From the NCBI GenBank assembly GCA_016718155.1, contig JADKEH010000006.1, forward strand, positions 62,001 through 126,000: DNA of 64,000 bases, written 5' to 3'. The notes under the pieces are model-generated. The model saw only the letters and a program-made list of their open reading frames with translations, did no database searches and was not told the DNA's origin. Positions 34,721 to 46,459 of this stretch are shown here, in pieces (position 1 is the first letter of the stretch; every line of letters begins with the position of its first letter). The stretch is from Candidatus Rhodoferax randersensis. GTDB lineage: Bacteria > Pseudomonadota > Gammaproteobacteria > Burkholderiales > Burkholderiaceae_C. The translations under genes were made by a program, and so were the position numbers.

Positions 34721-35149
34721 ATGTTGTGGGTCAAATCGTTTCATATCGTGTTCGTCGCCAGCTGGTTTGCCGGTCTGTTCTACCTGCCCCGAATCTTCGT
34801 CAACCTGGCGATGGTGTCGCAGGGCTCGGTGGCGGAGCGGGAGCGGCTGCTTCTGATGGCCGGCAAATTGATGCGGTTCTCAAGCATTCTGGCAGTGCCT
34901 GCCGTGGGGCTGGGTCTTTGGCTGTGGTTGGGTTACGGGTTAGGACAAGGCCCCGGCAATGGGTGGCTGCACGCCAAGCTTGTTGTCGTCGTGCTGACGC
35001 TGGCCTACCACGTCGTTTGCGGCCGCATGCTGCGTCAGTTCGTGCGGGGAGAGGCCCCGCGCAGCCATGTCTGGTACCGCTGGTTTAACGAGATTCCCGT
35101 CTTGCTGCTGACGGCGGCGGTCATCCTCGTGGTGCTCAAGCCGTTCTGA
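34721..35149 (+). CDS. hemJ: HemJ-type protoporphyrinogen IX oxidase
   Basis: 142 residues from ATG 34721; residues before it in the frame come from the sRNA region and include the terminator. Four hydrophobic segments; HemJ family pattern: WVKSFHIVFVASWFAGLFYLPR with the early His, and WLHAKLVVVVLTLAYH. HemJ oxidises protoporphyrinogen IX in the membrane. Databases also label such proteins CopD-like. Beside hemB, which makes an earlier intermediate, so haem synthesis is the sensible reading. Confidence 0.82.
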   Translation: MLWVKSFHIVFVASWFAGLFYLPRIFVNLAMVSQGSVAERERLLLMAGKLMRFSSILAVPAVGLGLWLWLGYGLGQGPGNGWLHAKLVVVVLTLAYHVVCGRMLRQFVRGEAPRSHVWYRWFNEIPVLLLTAAVILVVLKPF

Positions 35150-35161
35150 TTCACCCCGCCG

Positions 35162-36256
35162 ATGCACAAGACCTCGGCTTGGCCACTGGCTTGGATTTAC
35201 ATCGCTCTGGTGGCGTACGCCAGTCTCTATCCATTCTCCGATTGGCGTGATCAGGGAATTGCGCCATGGACGTTCCTGACCGCAGCGCCGCCGAAATACT
35301 GGACCGGTTTTGACGTCGCCACCAACGTTCTTGGCTATGCACCGCTTGGGTTCTTGCTGGCGCTGAGCGCCATGCGCTCGCATCGGGTGGTTCGCGGTGT
35401 CATGGCCGCCACGCTTGCCGGAGCGCTGTTGTCGCTGACGATGGAGACCTTGCAGAGTTACCTGCCGGTGCGCGTGCCGTCCAATCTGGATCTCGCCCTC
35501 AACGTGGCAGGCGCCTGGCTTGGCGCGTTGCTGGCGTCAGCGCTGGAACGGGTGGGGGCGGTGGACCGGTGGAGTCGATTCAGGGGACGTTGGTTCGTGC
35601 CCGAGGCGCGTGGCGCCCTGGTGCTGCTGGCGCTGTGGCCGGTGGCCTTGCTGTTTCCAGCGGCGGTGCCGTTTGGCCTGGGGCAGGTGTTTGAGCGACT
35701 CGAGACCGCCTTGGCGGACGCGCTGCTGGATACGCCGTTTCTGGACTGGCTGCCCTTGCGTGAGATTGAACTGCAGCCGCTGATTCCATTTGCGGAAATG
35801 GTCTGCGTGATGCTGGGCCTGCTGACACCGATTTTGTTGGGCTATTGCATCATTCGCTCGGTGGCGCATCGCGCCTGGTTCCTGCTGGCAGTGTTGCTGG
35901 CCGGCTTGGGCACCTCGGCCTTGTCGGCGGCCTTGAGTTGGGGGCCGGAGCATGCCTGGGCCTGGTTTGGCGCACCTGTCAAGGCCGGTTTGGCGCTGGC
36001 AGTCTTAAGTGGTTTGGCCATGCTGGCCGCACACAAACGCGTTAGCGTGGCGGTGCTGCTGTTGGCGCTGGGGCTCTATTTGAGCCTGATTAACCAGGCA
36101 CCGGCCAACCCATATTTTGCACAGACCTTGCAGGCTTGGGAGCAGGGCCGGTTCATACGTTTTCATGGTGTGGCGCAGTGGCTGGGGTGGTTGTGGCCCT
36201 ATGCCACCCTTGCGTATGTTCTCACCCAGGCGTGGAGTCGCGAGGCGAGAAACTAG
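35162..36256 (+). CDS. VanZ-like multi-pass membrane protein
   Basis: 364 residues, roughly eight to nine helices. The first ~130 residues carry the VanZ-like pattern (YASLYPFSDW, FDVATNVLGYAPLGFLLAL, METLQSYLPVRVPSNLDLALN). VanZ-like proteins occur widely in bacteria unlinked to glycopeptide resistance; the role is unknown. Starts 12 bp after hemJ and is probably co-transcribed with it and with the ferredoxin gene. Confidence 0.78.
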   Translation: MHKTSAWPLAWIYIALVAYASLYPFSDWRDQGIAPWTFLTAAPPKYWTGFDVATNVLGYAPLGFLLALSAMRSHRVVRGVMAATLAGALLSLTMETLQSYLPVRVPSNLDLALNVAGAWLGALLASALERVGAVDRWSRFRGRWFVPEARGALVLLALWPVALLFPAAVPFGLGQVFERLETALADALLDTPFLDWLPLREIELQPLIPFAEMVCVMLGLLTPILLGYCIIRSVAHRAWFLLAVLLAGLGTSALSAALSWGPEHAWAWFGAPVKAGLALAVLSGLAMLAAHKRVSVAVLLLALGLYLSLINQAPANPYFAQTLQAWEQGRFIRFHGVAQWLGWLWPYATLAYVLTQAWSREARN

Positions 36257-36265
36257 AATTGAGGC

Positions 36266-36649
36266 ATGAGTGACATCCAACATGGCGCGGCGTCGCCGGG
36301 CATTGCCGGCCAACGGGCCTCCCACGGTTTCTACGAACGACACGTCTTCTTCTGCCTCAACGAGCGCAAGCCAGGTGAGGCCTGCTGTGCACAGCAGGGT
36401 GCCCAGGCAGCTTTTGATCGCTGCAAAGCGCAGGTCAAGGCGGCGGGCCTGGCGGGGCCTGGTAAGGTCCGGGTCAATCGGGCTGGCTGTCTGGATCGTT
36501 GTGCCGCGGGCCCGGTGGTGGTGGTGTACCCCGAGGGCGTTTGGTACACCTATGTTGACGAATCGGACATCGACGAGATTGTCGACTCCCACCTGAAACA
36601 CGGCATCATTGTGGACCGCTTGCTGATTCCTGCCGATCTGGCGCGCTGA
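36266..36649 (+). CDS. thioredoxin-like [2Fe-2S] ferredoxin
   Basis: 127 residues. Cysteines at FFCLNERKPGEACC and GCLDRCAAGP match the thioredoxin-fold 2Fe-2S ferredoxins (the 'CxxN...C...GCLDxC' pattern). It carries electrons for an unknown partner. GAGG lies 4 bases before ATG 36266, and the VanZ-like stop is 9 bp upstream, so it closes that small operon. Confidence 0.85.
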   Translation: MSDIQHGAASPGIAGQRASHGFYERHVFFCLNERKPGEACCAQQGAQAAFDRCKAQVKAAGLAGPGKVRVNRAGCLDRCAAGPVVVVYPEGVWYTYVDESDIDEIVDSHLKHGIIVDRLLIPADLAR

Positions 36650-36735
36650 GTCTGGCGCGCTGATTATTCCCATTTTCTGACTTGCCGGGCCATTGGCTTC
36701 AATTGGCGCGGCGCATCTGTTTCTAAGCGCTTCCC

Positions 36736-37899
36736 ATGAAAAACTTGCTACTTCTCTTGTTGGCGGCCTGTTGCGCATCGGTTTCGGCTCAGATGCCGCA
36801 GCCTCCCGAGATCGCGGCCCGAGCCTATTTGCTGCTGGACGTTACGGCCAACCAGTTGTTGGCGCAAAAAGACATTGATTCGCCGGTGGAGCCGGCCTCT
36901 TTGACCAAGCTGATGAGCGCCTACCTGGTGTTTGATGCCTTGCGGGTCAAGAAGCTGGACCTCAAGCAGACCCTGCCGGTGAGCGAGCGAGCCTGGAAGA
37001 TGCCGGGCTCGCGCATGTTCATTGATCCCAAGATGCAGGTGCCGGTGGAGGATCTGATCAAAGGGATGATCGTGCAGTCGGGCAACGACGCCACCATGGC
37101 CTTGGCCGAGGGCGTGGGGGGCTCTGCCGAGCGCTTTGTTCAGATGATGAATGAGCAGGCCAAGGCCATGGGAATGAAGGCCACGAGCTACAAAAATCCC
37201 GAGGGCCTGACCGAGGCAGGGCATACCACCACGGCACGCGACCTCAGCATTCTGGCGACGCGCTTGATGCGCGATTTTCCTCAGTATGTGCACTACTACG
37301 CGATCAAGAAATACCGCTACGAAGGGACACCCGCCGCCAACGACAGCAACCGCAACCTGTTGCTGTTTCGCGACCCGTCGGTTGACGGCTTGAAGACCGG
37401 GCATACCGATGCGGCTGGCTACTGCCTGGTGGCGACGTCCAAACGCGAATTCCCCAATCTCACCGGTCCCAGTGGGCCCGGCTCGCGCCGCCTGCTGTCG
37501 ATCGTGCTGGGTTCGACCAGCGAGAACGCACGCGCCAACGAGTCACAGAAACTGCTCAATTGGGGCTACACCGCCTATGAGGCGATCAAGCTGTTCGATG
37601 CCAATCAGGCGGTCGTCACCCCGGCGGTTTGGAAGGGCAAGGCGCCCACCGTCAAGCTGGGACAGGTGCACAGTCTGATTGTCGCGGTGCCGGCCGGCAG
37701 TGCAACAAAGATCAAGACACAGGTCTCGCGTACCGATCCCCTGGTGGCACCGTTCAACAAAGGGCAGCAATTGGGTGTGCTCAAAGTCACCCTGGATGAC
37801 CAGCCTTTGGTCGATGTGCCGCTGTTGGCGCTGGAGGCGGTAGAGCAGGCCGGTGTGTTTGGGCGGGCATGGGACGCCATGCGTTTGTGGATCAAGTGA
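36736..37899 (+). CDS. dacC: D-alanyl-D-alanine carboxypeptidase (PBP5/6 family)
   Basis: 387 residues with signal peptide (LLLLLLAACCASVSAQ). Serine-type penicillin-binding motifs: SxxK in SLTKLMSAY (about residue 55), SxN in VQSGNDATMALAEG, KTG in LKTGHTDAAGYC. The C-terminal PBP5 domain and an amphipathic tail (AWDAMRLWIK) anchor it to the outer leaflet of the inner membrane. Trims stem pentapeptides of peptidoglycan. Whether dacA or dacC is the right name is uncertain. Confidence 0.88.
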   Translation: MKNLLLLLLAACCASVSAQMPQPPEIAARAYLLLDVTANQLLAQKDIDSPVEPASLTKLMSAYLVFDALRVKKLDLKQTLPVSERAWKMPGSRMFIDPKMQVPVEDLIKGMIVQSGNDATMALAEGVGGSAERFVQMMNEQAKAMGMKATSYKNPEGLTEAGHTTTARDLSILATRLMRDFPQYVHYYAIKKYRYEGTPAANDSNRNLLLFRDPSVDGLKTGHTDAAGYCLVATSKREFPNLTGPSGPGSRRLLSIVLGSTSENARANESQKLLNWGYTAYEAIKLFDANQAVVTPAVWKGKAPTVKLGQVHSLIVAVPAGSATKIKTQVSRTDPLVAPFNKGQQLGVLKVTLDDQPLVDVPLLALEAVEQAGVFGRAWDAMRLWIK

Positions 37900-38009
37900 G
37901 AGGCCGCTCCGGCCTTGGGGCGTTGGTGGCGCCCGCGCCGGCAAGCGTCTCAAATGTCGGGAAGGTCGATCTGGATCGACATTTCTAAACGCTTTTCCCA
38001 CACAACTTC

Positions 38010-38038
38010 TTGCCCCTCGCCGGGTGACCTGTTATGAT
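38010..38038 (+). promoter_or_regulatory. sigma-70 promoter of the str operon
   Basis: TTGCCC (38010-38015), 17 bases, TATGAT (38033-38038). The leader to rpsL (about 75 nt) contains a short hairpin TCGGA-AAT-TCCGA. Confidence 0.65.
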
Positions 38039-38118
38039 CGAAGGCTTTTCGGAAATTCCGAAGGGATTCACGTTTTCGAGTAATTATTGCTTTTTCAGAC
38101 GTTTAGGGACGTTTATCA

Positions 38119-38496
38119 ATGCCAACCATTAACCAGCTAGTGCGTCAAGGCCGCGAGGTCGAGACCATCAAGTCGAAGAGTCCTGCGATGCAGAACTCTC
38201 CGCAGCGTCGCGGTGTGTGCACCCGTGTGTACACCACGACCCCCAAGAAACCAAATTCGGCCCTGCGTAAAGTTGCCAAAGTGCGCTTGACCAACGGGTT
38301 CGAGGTTATCTCCTACATCGGCGGCGAAGGCCACAACCTGCAGGAACACAGCGTGGTGCTGGTTCGTGGCGGTCGTGTCAAGGACTTGCCCGGTGTGCGT
38401 TACCACATTGTGCGTGGTTCGCTCGACTTGCAAGGCGTGAAAGACCGCAAGCAGTCGCGCTCCAAGTACGGTGCAAAGAAGCCAAAGGCCAAGTAA
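38119..38496 (+). CDS. rpsL: 30S ribosomal protein S12
   Basis: 125 residues; the whole protein matches S12 ([13 protein letters not shown]...KKPKAK). Lys in [11 protein letters not shown] and in GGRVKDLPG are the wild-type residues where streptomycin-resistance changes occur, so the allele looks sensitive. The Asp in VKDLPG is the target of RimO methylthiolation in E. coli. First gene of the str operon. A 16-base near copy of its stop region lies just downstream (38507-38522). Confidence 0.98.
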
Positions 38497-38669
38497 ATTG
38501 ACCTGAGCCCAAGGCCAAATAAGCCCTGGTCGGTTGAAGTTAGAAGGTGCTGTTTCCCGCGTGGCGCGGTGATGCAGCGTAGTGACCCGATGTGTGGGTC
38601 GAGTAAGTGAAAGCCAGAATGGTTTTCGCGGCATCCGCAAGGGTGTCAACTGAAGCAAAGAGGTGAAAA

Positions 38670-39143
38670 ATGCCACGTCGTCGCGAAGTCCCTAAACGTG
38701 AAATCCTGCCGGATCCCAAGTTCGGCAATGTCGAGCTGTCCAAATTCATGAACGTGATCATGGAAGGCGGCAAAAAAGCGGTCGCAGAGCGCATCATTTA
38801 TGGTGCCCTGGAGCAGATCGAGAAGAAGCATCCCGGAAAAGATCCGGTTGAAGCTTTCACCATGGCCATCAACAACGTCAAGCCCATGGTCGAGGTGAAG
38901 TCCCGCCGTGTTGGTGGTGCCAACTACCAGGTGCCGGTTGAAGTGCGTCCGGTTCGTCGCTTGGCGCTCTCGATGCGCTGGATCAAGGAAGCTGCCCGCA
39001 AGCGTGGCGAGAAGTCGATGGCCCTGCGTTTGGCCAACGAGCTGCTCGAAGCCACCGAAGGTCGTGGCGGCGCCATGAAGAAGCGTGACGAAGTTCACCG
39101 CATGGCTGAGGCCAACAAGGCCTTCTCCCACTTCCGCTTCTAA
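38670..39143 (+). CDS. rpsG: 30S ribosomal protein S7
   Basis: 157 residues (MPRRREVPKREI...), the assembly-initiator protein for the 30S head. GAGGTGAAA precedes ATG 38670. The gap of 173 bp to rpsL holds a short hairpin (GACCC...GGGTC) but no gene. Confidence 0.98.
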   Translation: MPRRREVPKREILPDPKFGNVELSKFMNVIMEGGKKAVAERIIYGALEQIEKKHPGKDPVEAFTMAINNVKPMVEVKSRRVGGANYQVPVEVRPVRRLALSMRWIKEAARKRGEKSMALRLANELLEATEGRGGAMKKRDEVHRMAEANKAFSHFRF

Positions 39144-39161
39144 GAGGCGGCTACTGCGCAG

Positions 39162-39231
39162 CGTTTATGCGTCGTTGCGTCGGCTTGCCGTGCCTTGGGC
39201 ACTGTCAGCGCCGACGCGCCTAGCCTAAACG
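39162..39231. other. three-tier palindrome between rpsG and fusA
   Basis: Outer pair CGTTTA/TAAACG (39162-39167, 39226-39231), middle 8-bp pair GCGTCGGC/GCCGACGC (39177-39184, 39210-39217), and apex GTGCC-TTG-GGCAC (39190-39202). The nesting makes a long hairpin in either strand. No U run follows, so it is not a plain terminator; an RNA processing or attenuation element or a mobile palindrome would fit. Confidence 0.6.
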
Positions 39232-39292
39232 TTGCTCGCGACGCCGCGTTGTGTGCGGCAGTTGAATTCGTTTGAGCAACCTAGGATCTATC

Positions 39293-41395
<2,103 letters not shown>

Positions 41396-41399
41396 GATA

Positions 41400-41443
41400 T
41401 TGGGGTCAGACCACTCGCGAATGCGATGTGCTCTGACCCCAAC
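41400..41443 (+). repeat. REP-like palindrome, copy 2
   Basis: Arms GGGTCAGA (41403-41410) and TCTGACCC (41432-41439), reverse-complement orientation to copy 1. The inner stem is TCGC/GCGA around a four-base loop, while copy 1 has TTTGC/GCAAA; pairing is kept though the sequence differs. Located 5 bp after the fusA stop. Confidence 0.72.
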
Positions 41444-41571
41444 TGGATAGACAGACCGATTTGATGAAGTTGTCTGCGATCTGGTGCCGCCCTGTTCCCG
41501 TGCGGGGCGATCAAGCAATCAGGTGCAAACGTTAAACCAATACACGGGCATTGTTCTTTGGAGTATTGAAA

Positions 41572-42762
<1,191 letters not shown>

Positions 42763-42776
42763 CCAATGTGTTTGCG

Positions 42777-42816
42777 GGACAGACCGCAGCGACGCCTTGG
42801 CGCGCTAGCTCTGTCC
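42777..42816. other. hairpin between tuf and rpsJ
   Basis: Perfect 7-bp arms GGACAGA (42777-42783) and TCTGTCC (42810-42816) in the 74-bp gap; the loop contains a small GCC...GGC hairpin. No U run. It may attenuate read-through from tuf into the S10 genes or be a processing site. Confidence 0.45.
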
Positions 42817-42836
42817 TCAACTAATTAAGGACAACC

Positions 42837-43151
42837 ATGGCTACCAAACAAAAAATTCGCATCCGCCTGAAGGCGTTTGATTACAAGCTCATCGACCAAT
42901 CGGCCGCTGAAATTGTGGACACCGCCAAGCGTACCGGCGCCATCGTCAAGGGCCCCGTGCCCCTGCCGACACGCATGAAGCGCTTCGACATCTTGCGCTC
43001 GCCACACGTCAACAAGACCAGCCGCGATCAGTTTGAGATTCGCACGCACCAGCGGCTGATGGACATTGTCGACCCCACTGACAAGACCGTTGATGCCCTG
43101 ATGAAGCTCGACTTGCCGGCGGGTGTGGACGTCGAGATCAAGCTGCAGTAA
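42837..43151 (+). CDS. rpsJ: 30S ribosomal protein S10
   Basis: 104 residues (MATKQKIRIRLKAFDYKLID...VEIKLQ), full-length S10, which also serves as NusE in antitermination. AAGGA precedes ATG 42837. It is separated from rplC by 204 bp with its own promoter, so it may belong to the str transcript rather than to the rplC unit. Confidence 0.98.
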   Translation: MATKQKIRIRLKAFDYKLIDQSAAEIVDTAKRTGAIVKGPVPLPTRMKRFDILRSPHVNKTSRDQFEIRTHQRLMDIVDPTDKTVDALMKLDLPAGVDVEIKLQ

Positions 43152-43211
43152 CCGGTCTGCCGGGTTGGCGGGCGCCGCGCCAGGTCACGAATCCGGGGTT
43201 CTGATTCTGCC

Positions 43212-43240
43212 TTGCCAAGGCCGAGAGATCGGCATATAAT
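43212..43240 (+). promoter_or_regulatory. sigma-70 promoter upstream of rplC
   Basis: TTGCCA (43212-43217), exactly 17 bases, TATAAT (43235-43240). Predicted start near 43247, leaving a ~110-nt leader to rplC. Confidence 0.75.
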
Positions 43241-43253
43241 TGAGAGCTCTGTG

Positions 43254-43277
43254 GGAAATGCCTTGGCGTTTCCTTTT
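43254..43277 (+). terminator. attenuator-like hairpin in the rplC leader
   Basis: GGAAATGC (43254-43261), loop CTTG, GCGTTTCC (43266-43273) with one G-U pair, then TTTT. It begins about 7 nt after the predicted start. Could attenuate transcription in the way the S10 leader does with L4 in E. coli; inference only. Confidence 0.55.
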
Positions 43278-43355
43278 GAGTTTTATTAACAGTCCCTCAT
43301 ATAAAAACGCGGCAGCCAATTGAAGTTGCAGCGGTTGAGGGTTACGGAGAAAACA

Positions 43356-44042
43356 ATGAGTCTTAGCAATCGCTTAGGGTTGCTGGGGCGCAAGGTTGGC
43401 ATGATGCGCCTATTCACCGAAGACGGGGATGCTGTTCCTGTCACGGTGGTGGATGTGTCCAACAACCGAGTGACCCAGGTTAAAACCGAAGAGAACGACG
43501 GCTACGTTGCCTTGCAGGTAACGTTCGGTGCACGCAAAGCGTCGCGTGTAACCAAGCCAGCCGCTGGCCACCTTGCGAAAGCAGGCGTTGAAGCCGGTGA
43601 AGTCATTCAGGAATTCCGCGTCACCGCAGATACCGCGGGCCAGTACAAGCCTGGTTCGGTGTTGCCGGTCAGCGATATCTTTGCCGTTGGCCAAAAGGTG
43701 GACGTGCAGGGTACGACCATCGGTAAAGGCTTTGCCGGCACCATCAAGCGTCACCACATGAGTTCTCAGCGTGCGTCCCACGGTAACAGCCGTTCGCACA
43801 ATGTGCCGGGCTCTATCGGTATGGCGCAGGATCCAGGTCGTGTGTTTCCTGGCAAGCGCATGACGGGTCACTTGGGCGTGGACATCGTCACCACTCAAAA
43901 CCTCGATGTCTTTCGCATCGATGAGGCGCGCCAACTGTTGTTGATCAAAGGTGCGGTTCCTGGCTCCACCGGTGGTTTTGTCACCGTGCGACCAGCCGTC
44001 AAGGTCAGGGCCACGAATGAAGCCACGAAAGGAGCGAACTAA
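43356..44042 (+). CDS. rplC: 50S ribosomal protein L3
   Basis: 228 residues from ATG 43356 (MSLSNRLGLLGRKVGMMRLF), with GGAGAAAAC before it; the frame upstream is leader. Full-length L3 with the GNSRSHN...GSIGMAQDPGRVFPGKRM loop near the peptidyl-transferase centre. Overlaps rplD by one base. Confidence 0.98.
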   Translation: MSLSNRLGLLGRKVGMMRLFTEDGDAVPVTVVDVSNNRVTQVKTEENDGYVALQVTFGARKASRVTKPAAGHLAKAGVEAGEVIQEFRVTADTAGQYKPGSVLPVSDIFAVGQKVDVQGTTIGKGFAGTIKRHHMSSQRASHGNSRSHNVPGSIGMAQDPGRVFPGKRMTGHLGVDIVTTQNLDVFRIDEARQLLLIKGAVPGSTGGFVTVRPAVKVRATNEATKGAN

Positions 44043-44662
44043 TGCAGCTCGAACTCCTGAATGACCAAGGTCAGGCCACTTCGAAATACGAAGCGCCTGA
44101 GACCGTGTTCGGTCGTGCCTACAACGAAGATCTGGTTCACCAGGTTGTGGTGGCGTTCCAGGCCAACGCGCGTCAGGGCACCCGTGCCCAGAAAGACCGC
44201 GAACAGGTCAAGCACTCCACCAAGAAACCATTCAAGCAAAAGGGAACCGGTCGCGCACGCGCCGGTATGACGTCCTCGCCTCTGTGGCGCGGAGGCGGTC
44301 GTATTTTCCCGAACATGCCTGACGAAAACTTCAGCCACAAGATCAACAAGAAGATGTACCGCGCCGGTATGGCTTCGATCCTGTCGCAGCTCGCTCGCGA
44401 AGGCCGTTTGGCAGTGGTGGATTCGCTCAAGGTGGAGTCCCCCAAGACCAAGCCTTTGGCGGCGAAGTTCAAGGCCATGAATCTTGAGTCGGTGATGGTG
44501 ATTGCTGACGAAGTGGACGAAAACCTCTACCTCGCCTCGCGCAATCTCGTCAACGTGCTCGTGGTTGAACCGCGCTACGCTGATCCAGTGTCGTTGGTGC
44601 ACTACCGCAAGGTATTGGTTACCAAGGCTGCCATGGACAAACTCAAGGAGATGTTTGCATGA
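44042..44662 (+). CDS. rplD: 50S ribosomal protein L4
   Basis: 206 residues (MQLELLNDQGQATSKYEAPE). In E. coli L4 also represses its own operon by binding the S10 leader. The extended loop with KQKGTGRARAGMTSSPLWRG is intact. Overlaps rplW by 4 bp. Confidence 0.98.
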   Translation: MQLELLNDQGQATSKYEAPETVFGRAYNEDLVHQVVVAFQANARQGTRAQKDREQVKHSTKKPFKQKGTGRARAGMTSSPLWRGGGRIFPNMPDENFSHKINKKMYRAGMASILSQLAREGRLAVVDSLKVESPKTKPLAAKFKAMNLESVMVIADEVDENLYLASRNLVNVLVVEPRYADPVSLVHYRKVLVTKAAMDKLKEMFA

Positions 44663-44985
44663 GCCACGCTGCCCAACACTTAAAGTTTGCAGAAGGCCGT
44701 CTGATGCAGGTGCTGGTCGCACCCATCGTGTCTGAAAAAGCCACGATGATTGCCGAAAAAAGCAATGCTGTGACGTTCAAAGTGCTGCAAGACGCCACCA
44801 AACATGAAATCAAGGCCGCAGTGGAATTGATGTTCAAGGTTGAGGTCAAAGGCGTCTCTGTGGTGAACACAAAGGGCAAGGCCAAGCGCTTTGGCAAATC
44901 CAATGGCCGTCGCGACAATGTTCGCAAAGCCTATGTGATGCTAAAAGCCGGCCAAGAGCTGAACCTTGGCGGGGAGGCTGCGTAA
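44659..44985 (+). CDS. rplW: 50S ribosomal protein L23
   Basis: 108 residues (MSHAAQHLKFAEGRLMQVLV...). L23 sits at the exit tunnel and docks trigger factor and SRP. ATGA overlap with rplD; next gene begins after 2 bp. Confidence 0.97.
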   Translation: MSHAAQHLKFAEGRLMQVLVAPIVSEKATMIAEKSNAVTFKVLQDATKHEIKAAVELMFKVEVKGVSVVNTKGKAKRFGKSNGRRDNVRKAYVMLKAGQELNLGGEAA

Positions 44986-44987
44986 TC

Positions 44988-45812
44988 ATGGCTGTTATCA
45001 AGATGAAACCAACCTCACCAGGCCGTCGTGGCGTGGTGAAGATCTCGCGTGACCATTTGCACAAGGGCGAGCCCTTCGCAGCTTTGCTGGAACCCCAGTT
45101 TCAGCACGCGGGCCGCAACAACAATGGCCACATCACGACCCGCCACAAAGGCGGTGGTCACAAGCACCACTACCGCGTGGTTGACTTTGTGCGCAACAAG
45201 GATGCAATTCCAGCCAAAGTTGAACGCATTGAGTACGACCCTAACCGTTCCGCCCACATCGCACTGGTGTGTTATGCCGACGGTGAGCGCCGCTACATCA
45301 TTGCGCCCCGTGGCCTGGAAGTTGGCGCAACCATTTTGAATGGCGCCGAAGCTCCCATCCGCGTTGGCAATACCTTGCCGGTCCGTAACATTCCTGTGGG
45401 TTCGATCATTCACTGCATTGAGTTGCAGGTTGGCAAGGGTGCCCAAGTGGTTCGGTCCGCCGGTACGTCTGCAACCCTGCTGGCGCGCGAGGGCACCTAC
45501 GCTCAGGTTCGCATGCGCTCTGGTGAAGTTCGCAAGATCCACATTGACTGCCGTGCCACGATTGGCCAGGTTGCCAATGAAGAGCACAGCCTGCGCCGAC
45601 TCGGCAAAGCCGGTGTCAAGCGCTGGATGGGTATTCGCCCGACCGTTCGCGGTGTGGTGATGAACCCGGTCGACCACCCGCACGGTGGTGGCGAAGGCAA
45701 GACCGGCGAAGGCCGTCACCCAGTCGATCCTTGGGGCAATCTGACCAAGGGTTACCGTACCCGTAACAACAAGCGCACGCAGGTCATGATCGTGTCGCGT
45801 CGCAAGAAGTAA
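44988..45812 (+). CDS. rplB: 50S ribosomal protein L2
   Basis: 274 residues (MAVIKMKPTSPGRRGVVKIS). The conserved C-terminal region NPVDHPHGGGEGKTGEGRHP, which reaches the peptidyl-transferase centre, is intact, including the His. Part of the S10 operon. Confidence 0.98.
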   Translation: MAVIKMKPTSPGRRGVVKISRDHLHKGEPFAALLEPQFQHAGRNNNGHITTRHKGGGHKHHYRVVDFVRNKDAIPAKVERIEYDPNRSAHIALVCYADGERRYIIAPRGLEVGATILNGAEAPIRVGNTLPVRNIPVGSIIHCIELQVGKGAQVVRSAGTSATLLAREGTYAQVRMRSGEVRKIHIDCRATIGQVANEEHSLRRLGKAGVKRWMGIRPTVRGVVMNPVDHPHGGGEGKTGEGRHPVDPWGNLTKGYRTRNNKRTQVMIVSRRKK

Positions 45813-45823
45813 GGGGAAGGTCC

Positions 45824-46102
45824 ATGACTCGTTCTCTCAAAAAAGGTCCCTTTGTCGACCATCATCTGGTAGCCAAGGCCGACAAGGCTGTCACTACCAA
45901 AGACAAGAAGCCGATTAAGACTTGGTCGCGCCGTTCCATGATCCTGCCCGAGTTCATCGGCTTGACCATTGCCGTGCACAACGGCAAACAGCACGTGCCG
46001 GTCTATATCACCGATCAAATGGTTGGCCACAAGTTGGGTGAGTTCGCTCTGACCCGTACTTTCAAGGGTCACCCTGCAGACAAAAAAGTCTCAAAGAAAT
46101 AA
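45824..46102 (+). CDS. rpsS: 30S ribosomal protein S19
   Basis: 92 residues (MTRSLKKGPFVDHHL...). Binds S13 and the 30S head. Spaced 11 bp after rplB with GGGGAAGG as ribosome site. Confidence 0.98.
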   Translation: MTRSLKKGPFVDHHLVAKADKAVTTKDKKPIKTWSRRSMILPEFIGLTIAVHNGKQHVPVYITDQMVGHKLGEFALTRTFKGHPADKKVSKK

Positions 46103-46112
46103 GGAGTTGACC

Positions 46113-46442
46113 ATGGAAACACGTGCAACCCTTCGTGGCGTTCGTTTGTCGGTCGACAAGGGCCGTCTGGTCGCGGATTTGATTCGCGGCAAGAAAGTGG
46201 ACCAAGCCCTGAACATCTTGCAATTCACGCAGAAAAAAGCTGCTGTGATCATCAAGAAGGTTCTCGAGTCCGCTATTGCCAATGCCGAGCACAATGACGG
46301 TGCCGACATCGACGAGTTGAAGGTCAAGACCATCTTCGTCGAGCAAGGTGCTTCGCTGCGCCGCTTCACGGCCCGTGCCAAAGGCCGCGGCAATCAAATC
46401 AGAAAACCCACGTGCCATGTGTACGTGACGGTTGGTAACTGA
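46113..46442 (+). CDS. rplV: 50S ribosomal protein L22
   Basis: 109 residues from ATG 46113 (METRATLRGVRLSVDKG), preceded by AAGGAG; a TTG at 46107 in frame is unlikely. Forms the tunnel wall with L4. The C-terminal loop RRFTARAKGRGNQIRKPTCH is intact. Confidence 0.97.
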   Translation: METRATLRGVRLSVDKGRLVADLIRGKKVDQALNILQFTQKKAAVIIKKVLESAIANAEHNDGADIDELKVKTIFVEQGASLRRFTARAKGRGNQIRKPTCHVYVTVGN

Positions 46443-46459
46443 AAGAGGCACGGACAAAT

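Noticed and set aside
35162..36256. VanZ-like gene as glycopeptide resistance
   Set aside because: No vanA/B/X neighbours; VanZ-like proteins are widespread with other roles.
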